NCBI GenBank assembly: GCA_037833965.1
Contig: AP031358.1
Coordinates: forward strand, 15,694,001 to 15,758,000
Length of the DNA stretch: 64,000 bases
Direction of reading: 5' to 3'
DNA from: Marchantia polymorpha subsp. ruderalis
Taxonomy: Eukaryota; Streptophyta; Marchantiopsida; Marchantiales; Marchantiaceae
Below the pieces are notes generated by a model. It saw nothing but the letters and a program-made list of their open reading frames with translations, was not told the origin of the DNA and did not search any database. This document shows positions 43,530 through 53,479 of this stretch, piece after piece; the stretch's first letter is position 1, and each line of letters starts with the position of its first letter. Made by a program: the position numbers and the translations under genes.

Positions 43530-44379
43530 CTAGAACAACCCCGACCGTATGACTGTGCGCTGATGGCATACGGTCAATGTCGTGACGGTCTCTCCTTTTA
43601 CACCGTCGCCTCAAGAAGTCACCCGTCGAGCGGGTACCCTTTGGTATTCACATTCGACACATGTGCACCGATGGGAGACACGTGTCGGCGCGCTGCAAAG
43701 CTACGCGAGCCCGGCTTGAGCCAAGACAAGCCGAAGACCGAGTGAGCAACGCAAGCCAAGGCAGCATGAGAACAGAGCTGCCTGCCTGCTGCTCGTGGCT
43801 ATTCAACAAGCACCTCGCATTGCAGAAAAGCCATCGATTCGGCAACCCGCGGCTGACCATGCCCTCCAGGTCGGGTGAAAGGAAAAGTGAGGCCATCATG
43901 TAGTAGACAGGAAGGACACGACACGAGTACCATATAGAGTAATGTTTCAGAAGGGGAGGGAGGGAAGTAGGGAGATGTGTTTTAGAGGGGGAGAAGTTTC
44001 ATAGAGTTTCGTATGAAATCTGGTTTAAGACCAGATTTTTTCGATAGCGGCAAACATAATCGAGTGGATTCTAGGAGTTCTTGATGAATTCAGATGGGCG
44101 TACAAATCAATGTATCACATGTTTAGGAGCATGTGAAGCTGGAAGTAACCTGGAATTGTGTAGCAAATAGTTATAGTACCTTCCCACTGGTGGACCCACT
44201 TATGAACCACGTAAGCTCTTCCACACCACCTCTCCAATGTACGCGCTGCAGAACATGGTAATATTCCAGAAGACTGCAATTGGACATAATGGTCAGAACC
44301 AACTTCTATACATGTATGTGTAGGATATAGAAAGAAATGTATTATGAACTGCCCGAAGGTCTTGCATGTGCAAAAAACA

Positions 44380-44436
44380 GTTGACGATTCGAACCCACAA
44401 CATTCAGATTGAAGAGTTACCAATTACTCTATACTA
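44380..44436 (-). other. tRNA-like segment (possible SINE head)
   Basis: On the minus strand TAGAGTAATTGG (44420-44431) resembles a pol III A box, and GTTCGAATC (44386-44394) is a perfect B box match. The two are 25 bp apart, about the spacing in a tRNA. The T-arm and acceptor stems do not pair, so it is not a functional tRNA. It could be a degenerate tRNA-derived SINE. Confidence 0.3.
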
Positions 44437-45296
44437 CGAAAAAAAGTAATATATTTTTGAAAATCTATTCCTAGTATGGACAGTGCATTTGCGTGGTCTG
44501 AACCCATCACTCTATGTTGGGGAGGTATTTTACAGAAGCTCACGATCAGAGCAGACTAAAATAAAGGTTAATGCAAAAGACCATATCAATATTTCATAAT
44601 ACCCAAGAAAATGTAATTATATTCCATGCAAGGTCATAATTCAGAAAGGAAAAAAGAATACCAACATATGTACAACCTAAAACATATGTGGAAAAAGTCA
44701 CAAATAAAACTAATGGAACAGAATAGTTCGGAATAATCGTGGAAACATGTCTGTATGTTAAAGTAGGAAAATTGATATGTTACAGAAAAACTCTCGTGAA
44801 ATCTACACTTAGGAATAGACATGGAATTTATCACTACTGCCGAATAGAGGATAAATGTCGAAGTGAACCATGTGGAGAAGCCTGTGAAGCTTCAACACCT
44901 GACTTACCTGTTAGTTCCTTTCCGTAGCAATTCTTCCAGGCTATTTCTACAAACCCGTAGTTAACCAAGTGCTGAAAGATATTTACACTCATACAGATCT
45001 CCTTGCTTAACCGTTCAAGCTTAGCCCACCCATCTCTGGCAGATGAAACGATAGTTGGTTAGGACTAAAGTATTATCATAATAGAAAGCTCGCAGGTTAA
45101 GAGATGTCAAGGGTGGGCGTAAGGAGCAGAATCGAGCATATTCCAACTTAATTCTCGATTATATAACTTACATTGTTCTCCGTGGCCATATCTCAGGATT
45201 ATCTGGCAGGGATAAGCTTACCTTGGCCAGAATCCAGGTAGATCATGGACCGAGGAGACACACGAGCTTGAACTTTGAGAGTTCTCGAGCACGTGG

Positions 45297-45660
45297 TCTG
45301 GACTCACCACCACCTTGGTGGTGGTGAGTCCAGACTGAACTGCAGGAGGGTGGTGTTTAGGTGGAACTAGAGTCGAGAGGATGATGATGAGCCAGCTGAC
45401 CGAGTCGCCGAGGCAGTGGAAGTCATGATTCGGCAATCATATTGGTTCTCAATCGTTGTTCGGTTGATGGGAACAGAGGGATGGACTCAGCACCACCTTG
45501 GTGGTGATGAGTCCAGACTGAACTGCAGGAGGGTGGTGTTTAGGTGGGACTAGAGTCGAGAGGATGATGATGAGCCAGCTGACTGAGTCTCCGAGGCAGT
45601 GGGAGTCATAATTTGGCAATCATATTGGTTCTCGATCGTTGGTCATTTGATGGACTCACT
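45297..45660. repeat. Perfect hairpin and 182-bp tandem duplication
   Basis: TCTGGACTCACCACCACC, two T bases, then the exact complement (45297-45334): 18-bp arms. The unit beginning there is repeated from about 45480 (GGACTCAGCACCACCTTGG), with AACTGCAGGAGGGTGGTG and GATGATGATGAGCCAGCTGA in both. The second hairpin has mismatches. Confidence 0.85.
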
Positions 45661-46315
45661 GAGGCTTTCTCGGGGAACGGAATTAAGAGAGATAGACTAA
45701 CTTTCCTGTTGGTGGCATTCTCTACTGCGGAAACATGGTGAAAGACAAATATTATGGCTGATTGGTCGGCTGTTTCTTTTGTAATACTCTGATAATCGTC
45801 TGATTGTTCTGCTCGATAGGGTACAGTACACAGATCAATCGAGCCCCGCCCCGGGCCGTAACTTGAGGTATCCAACCCAACCCGAGCCGCCTCAGTACCT
45901 TAGCCCTGCCCCCAGCTCCGTAGGTTCTATTCCAGTTCTTTTGAGTATGGTTTGGACAGAATATCGACTACCAGCGCGCTGTAAAATCTGGACTATCGTC
46001 GGATAAGCTATCTTAACATAAAGAAAACACGATATGGAAAGTTTGACCAGACATCCATCCACACACTGATAAGCTAGAAACCGTAATATTGCGACGGCGA
46101 AGGCCCATGCGTATCCGTATCCGAATCTCTCTTCTCTTTCACTCCTGCGCAGGTCCAAACTTCTCTCCGTTTTACAGTCCGGCATCTGCAGAATAGTGGC
46201 CATCGCCATATCACAACAGCTGAAAAAATGCCCCGAAATTTCCAAATATTACAAACGGAGGCCAAGATTTCCCAATAACCTAAACCCTAAGCACACTACC
46301 ACAGCCTATCCTTTC

Positions 46316-46389
46316 TTACAGTCTCCCATTCGAGATTATTATTTTCATTCTCTTACAGTCTCCCATTCGAGATTATTATTTTCATTCTC
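46316..46389 (+). repeat. 37-bp perfect tandem repeat x2
   Basis: The 37-bp unit TTACAGTCTCCCATTCGAGA... occupies 46316-46352 and is repeated without change at 46353-46389. Perfect identity implies a recent origin. Confidence 0.9.
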
Positions 46390-46709
46390 ATCCGATATCT
46401 GCGTTCTCCGGTCTCAGCAACCGCTCCTATCGATCTGAATTTCGACATCGACCCGCCATCTATCGACCTTTTAAATCCGCCATCGACACTGATCCACCAT
46501 CGATCGATCTTATTTCCGCCATCGACAAGAAATGCCTCGTCGGGCGGTCTCGTCTTGGGCAAGAAGCCCGAACCCGGGTGACGATGAAACCCACTAGGTG
46601 ACTGTGACTGAAGAACGGTGTACGTATACCGTCAACCCGGAGAACATACGGTCGGGGTTGTTCTAGCGAGCAGTCGCGTACGCAGCAGTCAGCTGCTGAA
46701 TGATTTGGT

Positions 46710-49700
46710 CTATGTCGGTTCGTTGAACACTCCGTATCCACCTTTATTGAAATGGCGAGGGAAATCTTTAGTATGCAGTAGCCAGTGTCGTGCGCAGGGC
46801 ATTGTTCTCAGCGTTCCGATCACGACCCCGATGACAATTACGAATCCGATCGGAATTCCGATCTCGAAGGCCCGCCAGAATGTACCATCAAGGAGCTCGA
46901 ACGACGGAGCCCCGAGTGTGGCCGAGCTTCCGCTTGCGTTGCTGTCCTGCGCCGCACAAGTGGTCTCGAGCGGGGCCCCGCAGAGCTGGTCGTTCCCGGG
47001 CTTGAAGGACGAAATGTCGTACCTCGTGGAGAAAGCATTCGCCGTGGGGATCTCGCCCTCGAGGAAGTTGTAGGAGAGATTCAGATAGCTCAAGCTGGCC
47101 CTGCTCAGCACCGCAGGAATCTTCCCCGTGAGATAGTTGGCCGACAAATCCAGCGACTGGAGATGCAGCAGATCTTCAAAAACCTGAGGGATTTCGCCCG
47201 AGAAATTATTGTGCGTCAGTTTCAAGTACGTCAACCCGCGCAGGTCTCCAAGCGCGTACGGGAGACTCCCGGAGAGCTGGTTGTATGACAGGTCGATGGA
47301 GAATAGAGTCTCGAGGACGTACTCGAGTTCGAGTCGCGCACCTTTGGCCTCAATGGAGATTTGCTCGAGCAATTTCCCCCCGTCCACCTCGACACGTACG
47401 GGGATGACCTCCTCGACGGAGATGAAGTCGTCGATGAGACTGCTGCCTCCCCCGGCGTCATCTGGCGACGGTTCGAGTCGAATAAAGCTTTCCAACCCCG
47501 AGAGATTGGTCGGGCACACTCCCGTGAACGAGTTGTGCGACAAGTCGAGCACTTGCAGCTTCGGAAGCTTCCAGATCCAGCCGGGCACGTTGCCAACGAA
47601 TTTGTTGGATGATAATTTCAAAACCCGCAATTCGCGCAGCACTGGCTGAGAGTACTTGTAGTTGTCGGGGAGCTCCTCTGAGAATTCATTGCTGCTCAGG
47701 TCCAGGAGCTTCAGTGCCGCGCAGTTGTACACGTTCATGGGAAACTCTCCGCCCAGCTGGTTCCCGTTGACAGAGAAGCTCTCGAGAGATCGCAGATGCA
47801 AGAAGTTAATCTGAGTGACTGTGCCCGTGAGCTTGTTTTTGCTCAACTTGATGTTTTTCAGGGAGCTGCAGTTCGCCAGAGACCCGGGAATGGTTCCCGT
47901 GAGGTTGTTGCTGTGGAGGATGAGATACTCCATGTATTGCAGTCGCCCCAGCTCTGGAGGGATTCCTCCCGTCAGAGAATTGTTGCCCAGATTGATCTCG
48001 TTGATGCTCTCTAGGTCGGCCAAGCTCGAGGGTATGGGCCCCGACAGCCCGTTATTGTGCAGTAGGAGGATCTTCAAGTTCGACATCTTGCCGAGCTCAA
48101 CGGGAATGTGGCCTCGGAAGTTGTTGTTGTTCAGGAGTAAGTACCTGCCGTGCAAGTACATGATGCCGTTCGAGAGCATCGAGAGATCTCTCAGCGTCTC
48201 TAGCGTGCCATTGAGATTGTTGTTCGATGCGAGCAGGTAAGTGAGCATCGAGAGGTTTCTCAGCGGCTCCAGCGTGCCCGTGAGCCTGTTGTTCGTTGCA
48301 TTCAGGTAGATGAGCTGCGAGAGGTTTCTCAGCGGGTCCAGCGTGCCCGTGAGATCGTTGTTCGCTGCTTCTATCTGATAGAGCAGCAAGAGGTTTCTCA
48401 ACGGGTCCAGCGTGCCCGTGAGATCGTTGTTCGCTGCTTCTATCCAATAGAGCAGCGAGAGGTTTCTCAGCGGGTCCAGCGTTCCCGTGAACCTGTTGTT
48501 CCCTGCGGACAGGGATATGAGCAGCGAGAGGTTTCGCAGCGGGTCCAGCGTGCCCGTGAGCCTGTTGTTCGCTGCGTTCAGGTAAACGAGCAGCGAGAGG
48601 TTTCTCACCGGGTCCAGCGTGCCCGTGAGGTTGTTGCCCGCTGCTTCAAGCCTTTGGAGCTGCGTGCAGTTGTTGAGGCTGTCGGGTAATTCCCCGTCCA
48701 GCTGATTGCTGCTGAAATCGAACACTTGGAGGTTGGCCAGCTGCCCCAGGTTCTCGGGGAGGCCGCCGGTGAACTTGTTGTCGAACATGTAGATGATCGT
48801 CAGCGCCGTCATGGCCGTCACAGCTCTGGGAAAGCCGCCAAGAAAGTTGTTCCTTTCGATGAAGAGCTTTTCGAGCCGGCTCCACGAAGTGGAATCCACT
48901 GTAAGAAAACTCCCCGTCAGGAAGTTGTTCCTCACATTCAGGAACTCGAGCTCCGACAGCGACGTCAGCTCCACGGGGAACTCTCCCTCCAGGGCATTGT
49001 TTCCCAAGTGCAGATACTTGATCTTCGTCAGGTTGCCCAGCTCGGATGGGATGGAGCCTGTGAAATTGTTCTGCTCGAAGCTCAGATACTCCAGATTGAC
49101 GAGCTGGCCGTACTCTCTCGGAATGGGACCCGTCAGATAGGAGTTGCCGAAGAAATCCAAGTACCACAGATTCGTGCAGTTGGCGATGGACTTGGGAATG
49201 TGACCTCTCATCCCCTTCCACCCGTAACGGTAGTACTCCTGCTTGGCGTCAAAATTGAAGACTGCGCCCAGGGCCAGAACCTCGAGTTCAGAGAGGAGAC
49301 CCAGCTCCTCCGGAATGAACCCATCGAAATCGTCCTGTGCTCCGATGTAGAGGACTCGTAGGCTGGACATGTTGCCGTACTCTGCGGGAACTCCACCGAA
49401 GAGAAAATTATCGTGGACGTTCAAGGTCTGCAGTCTCTGCAGCCGGCCCCATTCCACGGGAAGCTCGCTCAACAGGAAATTGTGGCTCAGATCGAGGTCC
49501 ACGAGGTACTCGAGCTTGCTCAACGAAGGACCCAAAGTGCCGTTCATCTTCAGCCCGGAGAAGTTGAGGGAGATCACGTGTAGCTCATCGTTGCAGATGA
49601 CCCTCGTCCACGAGCAGTAGGCGGAGCGATTCCCCGTTGTCCATCCATCCAAAGCGTTGTCCGTGTAGTTTTCGATGTCGGCCTTGAATTTCAGGAGCGC

Positions 49701-49730
49701 ATCGGCCTCCCTGGGACAGTGGCAACACAT
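46710..49730 (-). CDS. LRR receptor-like protein 2 (LRR2), no kinase
   Basis: Encodes 1,006 aa and is the close paralogue of LRR1, with the same order of N-cap (MCCHCPREADALLKFKAD), LRRs, repeat block, island (ISIEAKGARLELEYVLETL), C-cap (LCGAPLETTC), transmembrane helix (GIPIGFVIVIGVVIG) and short tail (FPRHFNKGGYGVFNEPT). The length difference is explained by 7 rather than 13 minisatellite units, plus small insertions here (a few residues around YLHGRYLLL and VEEVIPV). Outside the repeat block most differences are single substitutions. The upstream signal-peptide frame and in-frame TAA are the same as in LRR1. The frame is open throughout, so both copies could be functional. A DNA transposon now sits just 3' of the gene. 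Confidence 0.85.
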   Translation of the reverse strand: MCCHCPREADALLKFKADIENYTDNALDGWTTGNRSAYCSWTRVICNDELHVISLNFSGLKMNGTLGPSLSKLEYLVDLDLSHNFLLSELPVEWGRLQRLQTLNVHDNFLFGGVPAEYGNMSSLRVLYIGAQDDFDGFIPEELGLLSELEVLALGAVFNFDAKQEYYRYGWKGMRGHIPKSIANCTNLWYLDFFGNSYLTGPIPREYGQLVNLEYLSFEQNNFTGSIPSELGNLTKIKYLHLGNNALEGEFPVELTSLSELEFLNVRNNFLTGSFLTVDSTSWSRLEKLFIERNNFLGGFPRAVTAMTALTIIYMFDNKFTGGLPENLGQLANLQVFDFSSNQLDGELPDSLNNCTQLQRLEAAGNNLTGTLDPVRNLSLLVYLNAANNRLTGTLDPLRNLSLLISLSAGNNRFTGTLDPLRNLSLLYWIEAANNDLTGTLDPLRNLLLLYQIEAANNDLTGTLDPLRNLSQLIYLNATNNRLTGTLEPLRNLSMLTYLLASNNNLNGTLETLRDLSMLSNGIMYLHGRYLLLNNNNFRGHIPVELGKMSNLKILLLHNNGLSGPIPSSLADLESINEINLGNNSLTGGIPPELGRLQYMEYLILHSNNLTGTIPGSLANCSSLKNIKLSKNKLTGTVTQINFLHLRSLESFSVNGNQLGGEFPMNVYNCAALKLLDLSSNEFSEELPDNYKYSQPVLRELRVLKLSSNKFVGNVPGWIWKLPKLQVLDLSHNSFTGVCPTNLSGLESFIRLEPSPDDAGGGSSLIDDFISVEEVIPVRVEVDGGKLLEQISIEAKGARLELEYVLETLFSIDLSYNQLSGSLPYALGDLRGLTYLKLTHNNFSGEIPQVFEDLLHLQSLDLSANYLTGKIPAVLSRASLSYLNLSYNFLEGEIPTANAFSTRYDISSFKPGNDQLCGAPLETTCAAQDSNASGSSATLGAPSFELLDGTFWRAFEIGIPIGFVIVIGVVIGTLRTMPCARHWLLHTKDFPRHFNKGGYGVFNEPT
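48172..48654 (-). repeat. 69-bp coding minisatellite in LRR2, 7 units
   Basis: Seven units of 23 codons with the same NxLTGTLDPLRNLSLL scaffold and different variable halves (VYLNAANN, ISLSAGNN, YWIEAANN, YQIEAANN, IYLNATNN, TYLLASNN). Some variable halves are shared with LRR1 (YQIEAANND, VYLNAANN), others are unique. Confidence 0.93.
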
Positions 49731-49745
49731 TGGACTCGCATGGCG

Positions 49746-50351
49746 TTAGAGATGAATTTCACTCACTCGTCCGAGCATGCCCATTGCTGTGCACATGCTC
49801 GGACGAAGGCCACAAGCGACAGGTGCAGAACTGTGCACTTCTCTATCAGATGATATCTTGCTGCTAAATGTCACTGACCCGAAGCTGTCTTGGAGCAAAG
49901 TGCGAGATATTGCTCTGGAGTGTGCAGATTCCTCTTGAAAACGATGGAGAGGCTCATGACGATTCGTTAACAAAGTGTCGACGGCTTGGTCCTGAAGTCT
50001 AAACTGCTGCAGCTCTCGCTGGCTCCTGGGACCGCCGTGTGCTTGTTGCTGGCCCATATGTGCTTCTACGGAGGAAGCCGGAGGAAGTCCACTCTCGATG
50101 TTGATGCTGCCATGCTCTTTCCCGGCCGATTCTGCACGTGCATCGAAATCTGGATCCTGGAGAGTCTCATGAAGAGTCTCGATTCTGCTTATTTCTCCGA
50201 AGGTGGTATCCTCCTGACCAACGGCGCAAGCACCGAGCTGGAGGCAACAAAGCACCAGAATCACCAGCATCCTGAAGCGTTCGCGGAGAGCGGGCAGATC
50301 AGGAGAGGAAACGACCGATGCCCGACCTGTAGATCTTCTGAGTGAGTGCAT
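49746..50351 (-). CDS. Signal-peptide-bearing 5' exon or ORF of LRR2
   Basis: Counterpart of 38955-39560, from MHSLRRSTGRASVV (open upstream to 50402). It has the same hydrophobic signal MLVILVLCCLQLGACAVG and the same TAA 16 bp before the LRR2 ATG. The GTGAGT donor is kept, and the acceptor region reads CCCAG|GGAG here. A handful of substitutions separate the two copies. The joining to LRR2 is unresolved as for LRR1. Confidence 0.5.
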   Translation of the reverse strand: MHSLRRSTGRASVVSSPDLPALRERFRMLVILVLCCLQLGACAVGQEDTTFGEISRIETLHETLQDPDFDARAESAGKEHGSINIESGLPPASSVEAHMGQQQAHGGPRSQRELQQFRLQDQAVDTLLTNRHEPLHRFQEESAHSRAISRTLLQDSFGSVTFSSKISSDREVHSSAPVACGLRPSMCTAMGMLGRVSEIHL

Positions 50352-50402
50352 GGTGTCCACCTCCAGAGAAATATAAAACTCAATTCTCCATGTACTCCTC
50401 AA

Positions 50403-51889
50403 TCTCCATGCATCGTGGAATTGCGAGACAGCTAGCTAGCCCAGCAGTGAACGACGCTGAGAACTACGTGATTCCCAAAAAGTTCAGCCGGTCCACACTG
50501 ATCTTCATCATCTAAACTTGGACGACTAGATCGCTAAATGACCAGCCCGGCGTCTCCTCTGACTTCGAGGTCCTCCAATTCGGGAAAAGACCTGCCGATG
50601 CACATCTCCTGGCTTGCTCTCTGGAGAGTTGCAACTTCGCAACCTAGAAAGTTGCAACTTCGCAATGTTTTGATCGACGCTAGACAATGGATGAAATCAC
50701 GTATTGGCTCCCCAACCTTAAACCAGCTCTTGGCCTCTGATGAGCATCAGCTCAGATAATGTCGTTCAGACCACAACATGGGATCTTCCAAATGCCCTGC
50801 TGGGTTCCGAGAATGGGCAGTGAAAGTTGAAGTGGCTAAGCCATCACTTCACTTTGAGGATCGAATGCTTTCTTTACGCCTCCCTGGGCACGCATGAACG
50901 AACTAGGTGGTCTAGGGTCATGGATATTTCAATTATCAACTCCCCGCTTGGATTCATAGGCCACCATGCAAAGCTTTTAATCGTCGTGACGTGTGCAAAG
51001 ACTTTTTGGCGGGGCTTCCTTTTCTTCCTCACATTGTCTCCTTTGAAAGGCTAATCTACGCCAATGAGCCTTCTTTCCTTCCTCTTGTCTTGGAAGCAAA
51101 GTTCATCAACCTGCAGGGTTACATGATTCTGGATTGGAAGTTGATTACATCTGCAAGTACATAGAGCTTGAATTGAGCATCAAGATATGAGAACAGATTG
51201 CCCAATTCTAGCATATGTAAAGTAATGGTGAAGAGATCTGAAGGTCAGCAAGCTCGAATTGCAAAATCTATGCAATTGCTGTACTGTGCTCAGAGGAGAG
51301 AAGCGTACTCTGTCGCTGAGATGTTGAGTCTGGTTGCAGTGTGAGCTGAAGGGCAGAATGCAAACTTTCGTTCTCCATTTTGGGAAGTAAGCTACTGTTG
51401 AAGACAAAAGGTCTCAAACCTGACTGACCAACTGTTTGGTGTCACCGTTATTGATTCCAACGTTATCCCCGCAATGTGCGGAAATAAATTTGGCTTCTTG
51501 GAAAATGAACTTGGTAGGTCCGATGTTCCAAAGGAGCACACAGTGACATCACCTCCAGGAGCCCTTTATCTGTGTCTTCGATTTGTGTGCATAATGAGAA
51601 GCCGTTAATTTAGTCCCACAAAGTGAAATTATAACGCCGTGCCAAATTTGTAAGTTCATGCGGAATCCTGGAAGGCTCATATTCGGGGTCTACCCCATGT
51701 TACACCTTTGGTTTCATCTATCTACAACTTGATGATTTCTTCATAGAAATTTTGCTATATCACTTCGTACTGCTTCTGACTAGAGAGAGGCAAGGATTTG
51801 GCAGCTGTATGGTTACGATTGAGCCATCTACAGAAGCTGAAGGCATAGTTGTGTTAGCTGTATGTGAGTTATAGAGCATTGTAAGCGAG
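50403..51889. repeat. Segmental duplication block Y, copy 2 (5' flank of LRR2)
   Basis: Matches 39612-40733. It carries about 380 bp (about 51014-51392) absent from Y1, where TTTTGGCGG joins TTACTGTTGAAGAC directly. This may be an insertion here or a deletion in Y1; no clear end repeats were seen. No gene recognised. Confidence 0.78.
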
Positions 51890-52476
51890 CTGAGTGCATT
51901 TTTCTAAGAACCACATAATAACGCGAAATTACATTTCTACCGAGTTGATACATTATATGTGGAGTTGTAAAATTTCGAATGACACAGGTAATTGGCAAAG
52001 AAAGTAAACGTTGAAGCTAATGAAGAAAGTCTTGTTCTCTGGGTTGAAAAACAGGTGTAGATATCTTAAGTATATCAGAGTTCACTGATCGTGAATGACA
52101 ACGTCTGCAATCCAGGGTCAGGAAGATGATGACGATAATCCTCAAGTGTGCAAAGGTCATGCTTTAATCAGATTCTGCACTTGCATGGCACTTAAAAAAG
52201 AGAACGATTTTTTTTCATATCCAAATCCAAGCTCTAGTATCATCTTCAGTGGCCAAGACTTGTGTACCACGCTAGAAAGTGCTTAAAGTTGACTTTTGTC
52301 GCTCAAGACTTTAGCTGGAGTTTCACGAGAACCTTAGGTAATCGTGACATGTCCTCCTTAATCTCTGTGCTGGTTGTCTGTAATCATCAGAGGGATGCAC
52401 CCTGAACTCACCCACCCATTAGATAATTAGTATGCTCACATCTTTAATCAACGGTGCCATGATTTAATCAGCAAGA
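51890..52476. repeat. Segmental duplication block X, copy 3 (truncated)
   Basis: Matches the start of X1 and X2 up to TTTAATCAGCAAGATC, then switches abruptly to retrotransposon gag. This shows the tandem array once had a further unit, now cut by the element. Confidence 0.85.
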
Positions 52477-53396
52477 TCTGTAAGCGTAGCTCCTCGGCGT
52501 TTCCTTCGTCCTCCTTTCGGCTTTCGCCCCACCGAGTCGTGTCGCTCTCTTCCTCTCCGGTTGAGAGTGGGGGTCTCAAAGGCTTCTGCCGATGCGATGA
52601 CATCTTCGATTGTATCGCACTTCCCACGTCTGCAGAAAGTTTCCATCTCCCTTGTTAACCCGGTCACGTACCAGTCCACCGCTTGCTGGACTTAGAACGG
52701 GGATCCTGGTCCCGTCTTCGGAATTCTGTCGAGAAGGTCTTGGAACCTCTCCGTGTAATCACGGAGGTTCTCCTTCTTTCCCCGTTGGAGGTTACGCAGT
52801 TTGGTCAGCACCCGACTGTCATAGCCAAGCTCGCAAAACCGTCGAAGTAACTTCTCCTTCAGCTGAGCCCACGTTTGCAAACCATTTGGGTCGGTGCTCT
52901 CGTGATTGTACCAGCTGCGCGCCTTCTTCCGCAGCAGACTGGGAAATATCCGCAGTCTGTCGTCATTGCTGATCTCGCGGTTGGTGACAGACACTGACTC
53001 GAACAGCTTGATGTATGAGTCGGCATCATCGTCATCCCCGCTCCCTTTGTACTTCGGATATGAATGTTTTGTAAAGGGTTGAGAGTACACCGGGCGAGGG
53101 TTGGCTGGTCCGTCCGCCATTGGTTCGTCTGTCGACGGCTCCGGGGCGGTCTGATCTAAGTTTAGGGAAGGTTCTGTGGAGGGTATTTCTAATAGCACCG
53201 TGAGCACGAAGTTCGGTTCAGACACACTAGTGGTCTCTTCGCCAGTGGTGCTGGCCAAACTGGGCTTGGATAATGTTTTCGATGTTTTGGTTTTCTCCTT
53301 TTGACGCTGTTTTTCTTCCACGGCTTTCTCTGAATCTCGACGGAGTTTGCGGGTCGCTCGCGCACTTAGTTTGCTCCCACTTGCTCCTGTAGACAT
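52464..53396 (-). pseudogene. gag: gag of the retrotransposon that owns the giant LTRs (3'-truncated)
   Basis: The frame starts MSTGASGSKLSARATRKLRR at 53396, 41 bp after the primer site, and shows a Retrotrans_gag core: DADSYIKLFESVSVTNREI, ARSWYNHES, LKEKLLRRFCELGYDSRV, LRDYTERFQDLLDRIP. A TAA at 52692-52694 interrupts it, and the same frame goes on (DWYVTGLTREMETFCRRGKC, DVIASAEAFETPTL) to about 52477, where the sequence changes to block X3. The remaining gag, all of pol and the 3' LTR are missing. This is the only internal coding sequence of the giant-LTR family in the window. Confidence 0.85.
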
Positions 53397-53437
53397 TCAC
53401 CAAGCATTGCTGCTCACGTACTCCGGTGTTGACGCAA

Positions 53438-53457
53438 TGTCCCCGGCAGCGGCGCCA
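53438..53457 (-). other. Primer binding site, tRNA-Asp type
   Basis: TGGCGCCGCTGCCGGGGACA on the minus strand, 22 nt after the LTR end (CA at 53480) and 41 bp before gag. It is identical to the site retained beside LTR copy b. Primers of this type are known from Athila/Tat-group plant gypsy elements. Confidence 0.88.
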
Positions 53458-53479
53458 AAAAGAAGTTGTCGGCTCCTTA

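Larger units (their letters stand above)
43530..46666. mobile_element. TIR DNA transposon, 3.14 kb, non-autonomous
   Basis: The ends are perfect inverted repeats of 22 bp (CTAGAACAACCCCGACCG... at 43530; its complement ends at 46666). It lies between X2 and LRR2, where X1 is directly joined to LRR1, so it is an insertion, with about 80 bp of the target missing. Because the ends begin CTAG, the duplication could be CTAG, TA or none; the family cannot be set (Tc1/mariner, PIF or another). A further weak pairing lies inside the ends (CATACGGTCA near 43570, GTATACCGTC near 46625). No transposase-sized frame exists. It holds a tRNA-like segment, a perfect hairpin, a 182-bp tandem repeat and a 37-bp tandem repeat. 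Confidence 0.75.

Noticed and set aside
44380..44436. Functional tRNA gene
   Set aside because: A and B boxes are present, but the T-arm and acceptor stem do not pair; kept only as a tRNA-like segment.
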